From DASRHD01 sp035485575 (lineage in GTDB: Bacteria; Verrucomicrobiota; Verrucomicrobiia; Opitutales; Opitutaceae), in assembly GCA_035485575.1 (NCBI GenBank), contig DATHNW010000001.1:1-64000 (forward strand): DNA of 64,000 nucleotides, in the 5' to 3' direction. Under the pieces are notes generated by a model. That model had not been told where the DNA came from. It ran no database searches and saw only the letters and a program-made list of their open reading frames with translations. A program made the translations under genes and the position numbers. Below, piece after piece: positions 1 to 8,217 of the stretch (within the stretch, counting starts at the first letter, position 1; each line of letters opens with the position of its first letter).

Positions 1-1158
1 ATGCAGCGGGTCGGCCAGAACCTCGGCCACCGTGTAGGGCCGCGGCGCGGTCGGCACCAGCAGCGTATCCATTTTCGCCCATTCGGCCGCCGTGCGACGC
101 AGGAAGATTGCGAGCTTGTGAAATCCCTCGAACGCATCGACGGCGCTCAGGCTTGCGGCGGCCTCGATGATTTTTCGTGTGATCGGAAAAAAGGCATCCG
201 CATGCCGCCGGTGAAACTCGCGCAGCACCGTCCAGCGCTCCGCCACCCATGGGCCTTGGTAAAGCAGCGCCGCGGTTTCGCGAAACGGTGCAAAATCGAT
301 CTCCACCAGCTGCGCGCCGAGCGCCTTCACCCGCGCTAGGTTCTCCATGAAAAGCCGTTCCGCCTCATCGTCGCCAAAAAATTCAAGATCTCGCGGGGCC
401 GGTACACCGATGCGTAGCGCCTGCGGCCAGGGTACAAGGGCCGGGCGGCGGCGGGAATAAGGATCGGCGGCATCGGACTGTTCCGCGACGCGGAGCACCT
501 CCGCGGCATCGGCACAGGTGAAGGCAAAGACCGATACGCAGTCGAGCGAGCGGCACGCCGGCACCATGCCGCGCGTACTCAATGCACCGCGCGTGGGTTT
601 CAGGCCGACAAGATTATTGAGCCCGGCCGGCACGCGGCCCGAGCCCGCCGTATCGGTACCGAGCGAAAACGAGACGAGTCCCGCGGCCACCGCGACGGCC
701 GAGCCGCTGCTCGATCCCCCGGGAATCACTCCGGCGCGAAAGGGATTGCGCGGCGTGCCATAGGGCGAGCGCGTTCCGACCAGGCCGGTCGCAAACTGGT
801 CGAGGTTCGCCTTGCCAATGGGGATCGCGCCCGCCTCAAGCAGCCGCTGCACGACCGGCGAGGACTCCACCGGCGTGTAGGCAAATTGCGGACACGCCGC
901 CGTCGTGGGCACACCCGCCAGGTCGATATTGTCCTTGATCGCAAACGGCACGCCGTAAAGCGGCTGGGCCGCCGGGCCGCGCGCCTCCACCCAGCGCGCG
1001 TGCGCGAGCAGCTCGTCACGCGACAGCCGGTGAATCCATAGCGCCGGATCGCCCTGCGCCTCGCAGCGCCGCCAGATTTCATCGACGAGCGCGGTCGGCG
1101 TCAGCGTGCCGCCGGCGTAGGCCTGGCGAAGACTGGTAAGATCGAGGGAGAAAGGCAT
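1..1158 (-). CDS. atzF: Allophanate hydrolase (amidase-signature domain), 3' end outside window
   Basis: Hydrolyses allophanate to ammonia and CO2, the last step of urea or guanidine carboxylase pathways. The frame is open from the ATG at 1158 to the window edge (386 codons). It shows the amidase-signature core: GVPFAIKDNID with the catalytic Lys, then PGGSSSGSAVAVAAG with the Ser-cisSer-Lys machinery, then GTDTAGSGRVPA. Further on, LLVPTAPRPYTVAEVLADP is typical of the AtzF branch. AtzF proteins are about 600 residues long, so the C-terminal domain probably continues beyond position 1. The gene lies 91 bp downstream of the carboxylase, same strand, and is probably co-transcribed. The family call is firm; specificity for allophanate rests on the neighbour. 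Confidence 0.9.
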   Translation of the reverse strand, partial: MPFSLDLTSLRQAYAGGTLTPTALVDEIWRRCEAQGDPALWIHRLSRDELLAHARWVEARGPAAQPLYGVPFAIKDNIDLAGVPTTAACPQFAYTPVESSPVVQRLLEAGAIPIGKANLDQFATGLVGTRSPYGTPRNPFRAGVIPGGSSSGSAVAVAAGLVSFSLGTDTAGSGRVPAGLNNLVGLKPTRGALSTRGMVPACRSLDCVSVFAFTCADAAEVLRVAEQSDAADPYSRRRPALVPWPQALRIGVPAPRDLEFFGDDEAERLFMENLARVKALGAQLVEIDFAPFRETAALLYQGPWVAERWTVLREFHRRHADAFFPITRKIIEAAASLSAVDAFEGFHKLAIFLRRTAAEWAKMDTLLVPTAPRPYTVAEVLADPLH

Positions 1159-1249
1159 TTCAGAAATGAGTCTCGCGCGGGAAAAATGATCGAAAAACAA
1201 ATCTTACTTCGCAACCTTCGCTTTCCTTCCGAGGCCAAAAACCCGCGGG

Positions 1250-4200
1250 TCATGCCTCCAGCACGACCAGTGTTTCGCCGGCATTGACCGGGCGGCCTTC
1301 GGCGCACCGCACCTCGCGGATGCGGCCGGCCCGCGAGGCCACAATGGTGATTTCCATTTTCATCGACTCGATGATGAGCAGCGCGTCGCCTTCCTTCACC
1401 ATGGCACCGGGCGCGGCGTGGATTTTCCAGACATTCCCGGGAATGTGCGCAGGCACGGCGGTGCAGCCGGGCGGCAGCGCATCGGCCTTTTCCGGAGCCG
1501 CGGCGGCCTCCGCTTCGGCCGAGAAATTGAGCTGCCCGCTTTCCTCCCAGCGCCGGCGTTCGGCCTCGAACGACGCCTGCTGCTTCGTCTTGAAAGCGGT
1601 GATGGAGTCGCGGTTCTGCGCAAGGAAGGCGTGGTAGTCACGCAAGCGGAAGGTCTCGTGCTCGATGTCGAGACGCACCTTGCCCTGGATGAAGTCGTCG
1701 CGGAACTTCAGCAGCTCGGCATGGCCCACCGGGTAAAACCGCACCTGGTCGAAGAAACGCAAGAGCCACGGCTTGTCCTCGGTGAAGTCGGCGGTCTGCC
1801 GGTACCGGTTCCACATCTGGCAGGTGCGGCCGATGAACTGGTAGCCGCCCGGCCCCTCCATGCCGTAGATGCAGAGGTACGCGCCGCCGATGCCAACCGC
1901 GTTTTCCGGCGTCCAGGTGCGGGCCGGGTTGTATTTGGTCGTCACCAGCCGCTGCCGCGGGTCGACCGGCGTGGCCACGGGCGCACCGAGATAAACATCG
2001 CCGAGACCGAGCACGAGGTAGCTGGCGTTGAACGCGATCTCCTTCACCTGCTCGATGGAATCAAGGCCGTTGATGCGGCGGATGAACTCGAGGTTGCTCG
2101 GACACCATGGCGCGTCCTTGCGCACGATCTGCATGTACTTGCGGATGGCGAGGAGCGTCGATTCGTCCTCCCACGAGAGCGGCAGGTGCACGATTCGCGT
2201 GGGCACCTCCATCTCGTCGACGGACGGCAGGCGCGCCTCGGCGTCGACGAGCGTCTCCATCAGCCGCTCCAGCGGCAGGACCCGGTTGTCGTAATGGACC
2301 TGCAGGGAGCGGATGCCAGGCGTGAGGTCGAGCAGGCCGGGCACATGGTGCCGCTCCAGCCACTGGTGCAGCGCGTGCACGCGAAAACGGAGATTCAGGT
2401 CGAGCTGCAGCGGGCCGTATTCAATCAGCAGATACCGGTCGCCCGAGCGGCGGTAGGCCACCGCGGGGGCGTCGGGCCGGGCAGGCAGCGCATGGAGAAC
2501 GGCCGGCTCGGCTGCGATGGCCTTGCGGGGGGCGCGGGCGGGCACGGCGCGCGGAGGCGCGAGCGTCTCGATCGCCGCGTCCTGCGCGAATTCCGCGGCG
2601 CGCGCCGCCGCCGCGGTGAGACGGTGGAAGCGCACCTTGTCGCCGGGCTTGAGCTGGCCGATTTTCCACAGCTCGCTTTGCACGATGGTCGCCGGGCAGA
2701 CGAAGCCGCCGAGGCTCGGACCGTCAGGGCCGAGGATGATCGGCATGTCGCCGGTGAAATCAATCGTGCCGATGGCGTAAGCGTTGTCGTGGATGTTCGA
2801 CGGGTGCAGGCCGGCCTCGCCGCCATCCTGTCGCGCCCAGCGCGGCTTCGGGCCGATCAGGCGCACGCCGGTGCGGGCGGAGTTGTAGTGCACCTCGTAG
2901 GCCGCGGAAAATAGGTCGGCGATATCCTCCTCCGTGAAAAAATCCGGCGCGCCATGCGGGCCGTAAAGCACGCCAATCTTCCACTCGCGTGTGAGCGGCG
3001 GCACGAGCGCCGCCGGCAGGCGCGGCAGTTCGCTGCCAACGTCGAGCAGGGAGGAACGGTTCACGCGCAGGACATCCCCCACCCGCAGCGCGCGGCCGGA
3101 GTGGCCGCCGAAAAGGCCAAGCGTAAACGTCGACTTGCTGCCGAGATAATCCGGCACATCGAAACCGTGGCGGATCGCGAGATAGGCGCGCAGGCCGGCG
3201 CCGTCGGCCGCGCCCACGCGCAGTGTCTGGCCTTTTTTCACACGCAGCGCGCGCCAGTAGGGCACGGGTTTTTGATCAAGCGTGACGGGCAGATGCGCAC
3301 CGGTGAGCGCGATGACCGCGGAGGTGTTGAAACGCAGGCTCGGCCCGCTGACCGTGATCTCAAGACCGGCAGCCGACGCGGGATTGCCAGCCAGACGGTT
3401 GGCGAGGCGGAACGAAAGATGATCCATCGGTCCCGACGGCGGCACGCCAACGTCCCAGTAGCCGACGCGGCCGGGATAATCCTGCACGGTGGTCTGCGTA
3501 CCGCCCTCGAGCACATCGATGGTCGCGGCGTCATAAGAGAGGGCCGCCAGCGTGCGCGTAATGGTGCGGCCCTGTTGAAACACCTCCGAGGCGACGATCT
3601 GCCGCAAATAATCGAGATTGGTCTCCAGGCCATGCACGCGGCTCTCGGCCAGCGCGGCGGACAGGCGTGCAAGCGCCTCGGCCCGGTCGGCCCCGCGCAC
3701 GATGATCTTGGCCAGCAACGGATCGTAGAAGGGCGAAACTTCCGTGCCGCGCGCGATCCATGTCTCGATCCGCGCCGCCGCAGGAAAATGCACTTCCGTC
3801 AATGTGCCGGTGGCAGGCTGAAAATTCTTTCCCGGATCCTCCGAATAAAGCCGCACCTGGATTGACGCACCGCGCGGTTGCGCGCGGAAATTCTCCAGCG
3901 AACCGAGTTCGCCCGCCGCCTGCTTCACCATCCATTCGACAAGATCGAGGCCCGTGACCTCCTCGGTCACGCCGTGTTCGACCTGCAGACGCGTGTTGAC
4001 CTCGAGGAAGTAGAACTCGCCGGTCCGGGCATCGAGGACGAATTCGACCGTGCCGGCATTCTGGTAACCGGCCGCCGCGCCAAGACGGACGGCGCAATCC
4101 CAGAGGCGCGCGCGTTGCACATCGGTCAGGCCGGGGGCGGGCGTCTCCTCGATGACCTTCTGGTTGCGGCGCTGCGCGGAGCAGTCGCGCTCGCCGAGCG

Positions 4201-4864
4201 CGGCGACATGGCCCAGGCCGTCGCCGAAAATCTGGACCTCGATGTGCCGCGCCTGCTCGACGAATTTTTCGAGGTAGATGCCGCCCTGCTTGAAATTGTT
4301 GCGCGCCAGCCGGTCCACCGAGGCAAAGGCCGCGGGCAGTTCCTCCGTCGAGCGGATGAGCTGCATGCCAATGCCGCCGCCGCCGGCCGTGCTTTTGAGC
4401 ATGACCGGATAACCGATGCGCGCAGCCTCAACGAGCGCGTGATCGGCATGCTCGAGCAGCTTGCTGCCAGGCAGTAGCGGAATGCCGTTGGCCTCCGCCA
4501 GGGCCCGCGCGGCATGCTTGAAACCGAAGGCGCGCATCTGCTCCGCCGTCGGTCCGATGAAGACGAGCCCCGCCGCCGCACATGCCTCGGCAAAGGCGGG
4601 ATTCTCGCTCAGAAAACCGTAACCCGGATGAATCGCCTGCGCGCCGGTGCTCTTCGCCGCGGCGAGGATTTTTTCGATCTCGAGATAGCTTTGCGCGGCC
4701 GGCGACGGCCCGATCGCGACGGCCTCGTCGCATGCCGCGACGTGCGCGGAATGCACGTCGGCCTCGGAATAAACCGCGACGGACCCGACGCCCATATGGC
4801 GCAACGTGCGGGCGATGCGGCAGGCGATGGCCCCGCGGTTGGCAATGAGGACTTTTTTAAACAT
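1250..4864 (-). CDS. uca: Biotin-dependent urea/guanidine carboxylase
   Basis: 1204-aa multidomain cytosolic enzyme that carboxylates urea (to allophanate) or guanidine (to carboxyguanidine). Domain order: biotin carboxylase from residue 1 to about 450, with the ATP-grasp loop STAGGGGIGMQ and EVNTRLQVEHGVTE; a KipA/AHS2-type domain (about 455-770); a KipI/AHS1-type domain (about 830-1040) with TKYNPARTWTPENAVGIGG and YGMEGPGGYQF; and a C-terminal biotinyl domain with the biotin-Lys motif ESMKME. This is full length for the family. It starts 10 bp after the UAAP2 stop and is followed by allophanate hydrolase. Many proteins annotated as urea carboxylase with UAAP1/UAAP2 neighbours are guanidine carboxylases, so the substrate is left open. 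Confidence 0.96.
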   Translation of the reverse strand: MFKKVLIANRGAIACRIARTLRHMGVGSVAVYSEADVHSAHVAACDEAVAIGPSPAAQSYLEIEKILAAAKSTGAQAIHPGYGFLSENPAFAEACAAAGLVFIGPTAEQMRAFGFKHAARALAEANGIPLLPGSKLLEHADHALVEAARIGYPVMLKSTAGGGGIGMQLIRSTEELPAAFASVDRLARNNFKQGGIYLEKFVEQARHIEVQIFGDGLGHVAALGERDCSAQRRNQKVIEETPAPGLTDVQRARLWDCAVRLGAAAGYQNAGTVEFVLDARTGEFYFLEVNTRLQVEHGVTEEVTGLDLVEWMVKQAAGELGSLENFRAQPRGASIQVRLYSEDPGKNFQPATGTLTEVHFPAAARIETWIARGTEVSPFYDPLLAKIIVRGADRAEALARLSAALAESRVHGLETNLDYLRQIVASEVFQQGRTITRTLAALSYDAATIDVLEGGTQTTVQDYPGRVGYWDVGVPPSGPMDHLSFRLANRLAGNPASAAGLEITVSGPSLRFNTSAVIALTGAHLPVTLDQKPVPYWRALRVKKGQTLRVGAADGAGLRAYLAIRHGFDVPDYLGSKSTFTLGLFGGHSGRALRVGDVLRVNRSSLLDVGSELPRLPAALVPPLTREWKIGVLYGPHGAPDFFTEEDIADLFSAAYEVHYNSARTGVRLIGPKPRWARQDGGEAGLHPSNIHDNAYAIGTIDFTGDMPIILGPDGPSLGGFVCPATIVQSELWKIGQLKPGDKVRFHRLTAAAARAAEFAQDAAIETLAPPRAVPARAPRKAIAAEPAVLHALPARPDAPAVAYRRSGDRYLLIEYGPLQLDLNLRFRVHALHQWLERHHVPGLLDLTPGIRSLQVHYDNRVLPLERLMETLVDAEARLPSVDEMEVPTRIVHLPLSWEDESTLLAIRKYMQIVRKDAPWCPSNLEFIRRINGLDSIEQVKEIAFNASYLVLGLGDVYLGAPVATPVDPRQRLVTTKYNPARTWTPENAVGIGGAYLCIYGMEGPGGYQFIGRTCQMWNRYRQTADFTEDKPWLLRFFDQVRFYPVGHAELLKFRDDFIQGKVRLDIEHETFRLRDYHAFLAQNRDSITAFKTKQQASFEAERRRWEESGQLNFSAEAEAAAAPEKADALPPGCTAVPAHIPGNVWKIHAAPGAMVKEGDALLIIESMKMEITIVASRAGRIREVRCAEGRPVNAGETLVVLEA

Positions 4865-4874
4865 GCGGGCGGCG

Positions 4875-5513
4875 TCAGTGCGGATCCCAGATCAATACCT
4901 CGATCGGCGTGGGATTGTAGGCATTGCAGGGGTTATTGAGCTGGGGGCAGTTCGAGATGAGACCGATGACGTCGCGCTCGGCGCGCAATTCGACGTAGTA
5001 GCCCGGCGCGGAAACACCGTCGGCAAACGTAAGCCGGCCGTCGGACGTGACCGGAACGTTCATAAAGAAATTTATGTTGCAGGTGAGGTCGCGCTTGCCG
5101 AGCCCGCACCCGCACTCCTGTGCGCCGCGGATGAAGCTGTCACGGCAGGCGTGCATGAATTCGCGGTCGTGGGCATAGCGCATGGTGTTGCTCTCGCGGG
5201 AACAGGCCCCGCCCAGCGTGTCATGGCGGCCGCACGTGTCGGCGACGATCGTGAGCAAAACATCGCCTGCGGTGGACATGAGCTGCGTGCCGGTCGAAAG
5301 ATAAAGCGCGCCCTGATGGCGGATGGTGTCGCTGGCGCTGTAGCGGTTGGAAGGATCACGCGCATCGTAGAAAAGCGTGTCGGCGGCCTGGTTGCCCTCG
5401 AGATCGACGATGCGGAAAACCTGGCCTTTTTTTATTTCATGCGACCAGTGGTCGCCGGCCTCGACAACCTGGCGGTAAACGGCCCGGACGGGATCAAGCG
5501 TGCTCTTGGTCAT
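4875..5513 (-). CDS. DUF1989 urea carboxylase-associated protein 2 (probable carboxyguanidine deiminase subunit)
   Basis: 212-aa DUF1989 protein. The pair UAAP1/UAAP2 sits next to urea/guanidine carboxylases; in the guanidine pathway the two subunits form carboxyguanidine deiminase (CgiAB), which releases ammonia and yields allophanate. Visible family features are FRIVDLEGNQAADTLFYDA near residue 30, a conserved Cys/His-rich centre (DTCGRHDTLGGACSRE) and NINFFMNVPV near residue 145. It lies 6 bp after UAAP1 and 10 bp before the carboxylase, so translational coupling is likely. The assignment as UAAP2 is solid; the deiminase role is inferred from family knowledge and context. Confidence 0.9.
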   Translation of the reverse strand: MTKSTLDPVRAVYRQVVEAGDHWSHEIKKGQVFRIVDLEGNQAADTLFYDARDPSNRYSASDTIRHQGALYLSTGTQLMSTAGDVLLTIVADTCGRHDTLGGACSRESNTMRYAHDREFMHACRDSFIRGAQECGCGLGKRDLTCNINFFMNVPVTSDGRLTFADGVSAPGYYVELRAERDVIGLISNCPQLNNPCNAYNPTPIEVLIWDPH

Positions 5514-5519
5514 GGCGGA

Positions 5520-6242
5520 TCAGGCGCGGAGCGCGTAATAATTCTCGGTGTTAACAAAGGCCCGTTCGTTTTCCGGGCGCGAACGCCGGCACGGGTCGTC
5601 AGCCGCCGGCGGCGGCGAACGGAACACCTCCAGCCGCACGGGCCGCGGATGATACTGCGGATCGGTATCGAGCGGATGCTGGCAGGTGTTGAGCACGACA
5701 AGCGTGTTCATCTCGAAACGGAGGTCGACGTGGCCGCCGGCCTTCGAATGGCCGGGAACGAATGCCAGCCGGCCGGCATCATCGGCCACTATCTTGCTGA
5801 AAAAATTGATGTTCGGCACGAGGTCGCGCGGGCCAAGGCCCCACTTGGCCAGCTCAATGAGGAAACAGTCACGGCCATTGCGGTGAAAATCGTTGCGCAC
5901 AGCCTGATAGGTTTTCACGCCGTATTTTTCGGCGACGAGCTTCGCATCGGAGCAGCCGCACACCGTGTCGTGCCAGCCTGCAGTGTCGTGCGTGATCGAG
6001 GCGAGCACCCGGCCCATGTCGGAGTGCAGGCAGTACGGATGGCGGAGGTGGAAGATGTGCTGGCCCTTGAGCGTGTCGGGCATGTTGTAACGCTCGACGG
6101 TGAGATCAGCATTATAAAGCAGCAGGCCGACATTGGCGCCACCCTCGAGATCGGTGAGGCGGAGGGTCTTGCCGCGGGCGACCACCGCGGACCACATGCC
6201 GGCGTGGGTCAGGGTCTGGGCGAAGAGCGGGGTGCCGGTCAT
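5520..6242 (-). CDS. DUF1989 urea carboxylase-associated protein 1 (probable carboxyguanidine deiminase subunit)
   Basis: 240-aa paralogue and partner of the next gene. It has the same layout: LRLTDLEGGANVGLLLYNAD near residue 30, HDTAGWHDTVCGCSD with potential metal-ligand His/Cys residues near 110, and PNINFFSKIVADD near 165. It is the first gene of the carboxylase operon, and operator A lies 28-55 bp upstream of its ATG. No guanidine-riboswitch-sized leader is present: only 102 bp separate it from the NikR-like gene. It most likely works with UAAP2 as a heteromeric deiminase converting carboxyguanidine to allophanate, but direct evidence for guanidine as substrate is lacking. Confidence 0.9.
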   Translation of the reverse strand: MTGTPLFAQTLTHAGMWSAVVARGKTLRLTDLEGGANVGLLLYNADLTVERYNMPDTLKGQHIFHLRHPYCLHSDMGRVLASITHDTAGWHDTVCGCSDAKLVAEKYGVKTYQAVRNDFHRNGRDCFLIELAKWGLGPRDLVPNINFFSKIVADDAGRLAFVPGHSKAGGHVDLRFEMNTLVVLNTCQHPLDTDPQYHPRPVRLEVFRSPPPAADDPCRRSRPENERAFVNTENYYALRA

Positions 6243-6269
6243 GACAGGCGCGGTTCGGTTTTTTTAAAA

Positions 6270-6297
6270 GTGTTACGAAACATATTTAAAGTATTAC
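6270..6297 (+). promoter_or_regulatory. Operator A: tandem GT(G/A)TTAC element
   Basis: GTGTTAC, 14 bp of AT-rich spacer, then GTATTAC, both in direct orientation (centres 21 bp apart, two helical turns). It lies 28-55 bp upstream of the UAAP1 start codon. The same element with the identical spacing stands before the Rieske operon and before the ABC transporter operon. Repression by the NikR-like regulator is the simplest reading but is inferred. Confidence 0.75.
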
Positions 6298-6344
6298 TGC
6301 AAGATCAATGCCAGCCGCCCAAAAACTTTTCCCGCGCCAGGCGC

Positions 6345-6788
6345 CTACTGCAGGGGCGGCATGGCGGCGGCCGTCAGGTTCAGCTTGCCGTTCTTCACCC
6401 CGCGGCACGTGACGAGTTCGTCGGTGAGCTTGCGCAGCTCGGCTGCCGGTCCCTGCACGAGCAGGATTTCGAGGTAGTTGTGGTGCTCGAGGTGCACGTG
6501 CATGCTCGCGACGATCAGCAGATAGTATTTGTGCTGGATGGCGGCAAGGCGGGTTTGCAGATCCTTTTTCTGGTAGTCGTAAACGAGGCTGATCGTGCCG
6601 GCGACCGAGCCGTTGCCGGTCTGGCTGGCAAAGTCGACCAGCCCGTCGCGGGCAAGCGCCGCCACCGCCTGCGAGCGGCTTTGGTAGCCGCGGCGGGCCA
6701 CCATCTCGTCGAGTTCGTCGAAGAGGCTTTCCGGCAGCGAGACGCTGAAGCGGACGACCTTGTCGGATTTGTCCTTTTTGCGGGGCAT
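6345..6788 (-). CDS. NikR-like ribbon-helix-helix transcriptional regulator
   Basis: 147-aa regulator with an N-terminal ribbon-helix-helix (DNA-contacting strand RFSVSLPE, then RRGYQSRSQAVAALARDGL) and a C-terminal ACT-like NikR ligand domain (QHKYYLLIVASMHVHLEHHNYLEI). Of the four NikR nickel ligands, the three His are present (His86, His97, His99, matching E. coli His76, His87, His89), but the Cys is replaced by Tyr105. It is the last gene of the Rieske-GlnT operon and the only regulator in the locus. It probably binds the tandem GT(G/A)TTAC elements A, B and C. An alternative start at 6872, with GGGAGA upstream and a 17-bp overlap with glnT, would add 28 residues; 6788 is chosen because homology begins there. 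Confidence 0.88.
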   Translation of the reverse strand: MPRKKDKSDKVVRFSVSLPESLFDELDEMVARRGYQSRSQAVAALARDGLVDFASQTGNGSVAGTISLVYDYQKKDLQTRLAAIQHKYYLLIVASMHVHLEHHNYLEILLVQGPAAELRKLTDELVTCRGVKNGKLNLTAAAMPPLQ

Positions 6789-6855
6789 CGGCGAAGCTGT
6801 GGCATACCCGGACACAGCCGGCGAGCACAAGCCTGTCTTTGTCCCCAGTTTGGTG

Positions 6856-8217
6856 TCAGTAAAGGCGTGCATACTGGTCGATCTCCCACTGGCTGACCTG
6901 CTGGTGATAGGTGCGCCACTCCTCGCTTTTATAGGTGATGAATTCGTCGCGCAGGCCCTTGCCCAGCGTCTTCTCGATGAACGGATCGGCAGCGAAGGCT
7001 TCCACGGCCTCCTCGAGGTTGCGCGGCAGGTACTGGATGTTGCGCGCGGCGAGTTCCTTTTCGGAAAGCTCGTAGAGGTTGTCCTCTTGTGCGTGGCCGG
7101 GATCGAGCTTTTCGCGGATGCCCTCGAGGCCAGCGGCCAGCGCGAGCGTAGCGGCGAGATAGGGATTGCAGGCCGAGTCGGCGTTGCGGCTTTCGCAACG
7201 GCCGCCGCCCATCGGCACGCGGATCGAGTTGGTGCGGTTGTTCGTGCCAAATGAATTGAACACCGGCGCCCAGGAATAATACGACATGAGGCCGCGGCGC
7301 ACGAGGCGCTTGTAGCTGTTGACCGTGGGCGCGAACGCCGCGCAGATCGCACGTCCGTGGCGCAGAATGCCGGCAATGAACGAGTACGCCAAGGGGGTGA
7401 GGCCCAGGCCGCGCGGGTCGTCCTTGGGGTCGCACGCGAAAAGACTTTGGCCTGTTTTCAGGTCGCAAAGCGACATGTTGAAATGGGCGCCATTGCCGGT
7501 CTTGTCGGGAAACGGCTTCGGCATGAACGTCGCCAGCAGGCCCTCTTCCGACGCATAGTGCTTGGCCATCGTGCGAAAAAAAATGTAGCGGTCGCACATC
7601 GTGAGCGCGTCGGCGTATTTGAAATCGAACTCGAACTGCGAGTTCGCGTCCTCGTGATCGAAGCTGTAGAGGTCCCAGCCGAGGGCGTTGATGGTCGTGG
7701 CCATCTTGTCGAGCCAAGTGAAGCGATCCATGAAACGCTTCACATCGTAGCAGCTCTTCACGAGATCGTCGTCGGGATTCGGAATGCGCAGGCGGCCATC
7801 TTCACCGAGCTTCACCACGAACACCTCGCACTCGATGCCGAGGTTGAAGCCGAAGCCGAGCGAGGCGGCATCGGCCAGGACTTTTTTCAGTGCGACACGC
7901 GTGTTGATTTCGTAAGGCTGGCCGTGAAACGTGTTGTCGGCCGGCATCCACGCGACCTCCGGCCGCCAGGGCAGGATGGTGATGCGATCGAGGTCGGGCA
8001 GGGACGCGATCTCGTCGTCGTTCGGACTCTGGCCCAGGCCGTCGAGCGCATAGCCGGTGTAAAGTTCAGAGCCGTGCGCGAAATGCAGAAAATGATCGAT
8101 GGGGGCGAACTTGCCCTTCGGCACGCCATGGATGTCCACGTAGGCGCCCACGCAATATTTGACGCCCTTGGCTTTCAGGTCGGACTGGATTTTCAGGATT
8201 TCTTGGTCGGATTTCAT
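6856..8217 (-). CDS. glnT: Type III glutamine synthetase (GlnT family)
   Basis: 453-aa enzyme of the GS superfamily; it ligates glutamate with ammonia or possibly an alkylamine (the family includes gamma-glutamylmethylamide synthetase). Visible landmarks are GIECEVFVVK near residue 130, NGAHFNMSL (ATP/metal-binding His) near 265, and the region NNRTNSIRVPMGGGRCESR near 345. The start at 8217 overlaps the creatininase stop by 4 bp (ATGA), so the genes are translationally coupled. In this operon it would capture the ammonia or amine released by upstream steps. GlnT class is clear; the amine substrate cannot be read from the sequence. Confidence 0.92.
   Translation of the reverse strand: MKSDQEILKIQSDLKAKGVKYCVGAYVDIHGVPKGKFAPIDHFLHFAHGSELYTGYALDGLGQSPNDDEIASLPDLDRITILPWRPEVAWMPADNTFHGQPYEINTRVALKKVLADAASLGFGFNLGIECEVFVVKLGEDGRLRIPNPDDDLVKSCYDVKRFMDRFTWLDKMATTINALGWDLYSFDHEDANSQFEFDFKYADALTMCDRYIFFRTMAKHYASEEGLLATFMPKPFPDKTGNGAHFNMSLCDLKTGQSLFACDPKDDPRGLGLTPLAYSFIAGILRHGRAICAAFAPTVNSYKRLVRRGLMSYYSWAPVFNSFGTNNRTNSIRVPMGGGRCESRNADSACNPYLAATLALAAGLEGIREKLDPGHAQEDNLYELSEKELAARNIQYLPRNLEEAVEAFAADPFIEKTLGKGLRDEFITYKSEEWRTYHQQVSQWEIDQYARLY

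Noticed and set aside
1418..2914. 498-codon open frame antisense to the carboxylase
   Set aside because: Shadow frame of a GC-rich gene; composition is Arg/Gly-rich without motifs, while the opposite strand shows conserved carboxylase domains.
6243..6344. Possible guanidine (ykkC) riboswitch before UAAP1
   Set aside because: Only 102 bp are available, mostly operator A; no leader of the required length or structure is visible.
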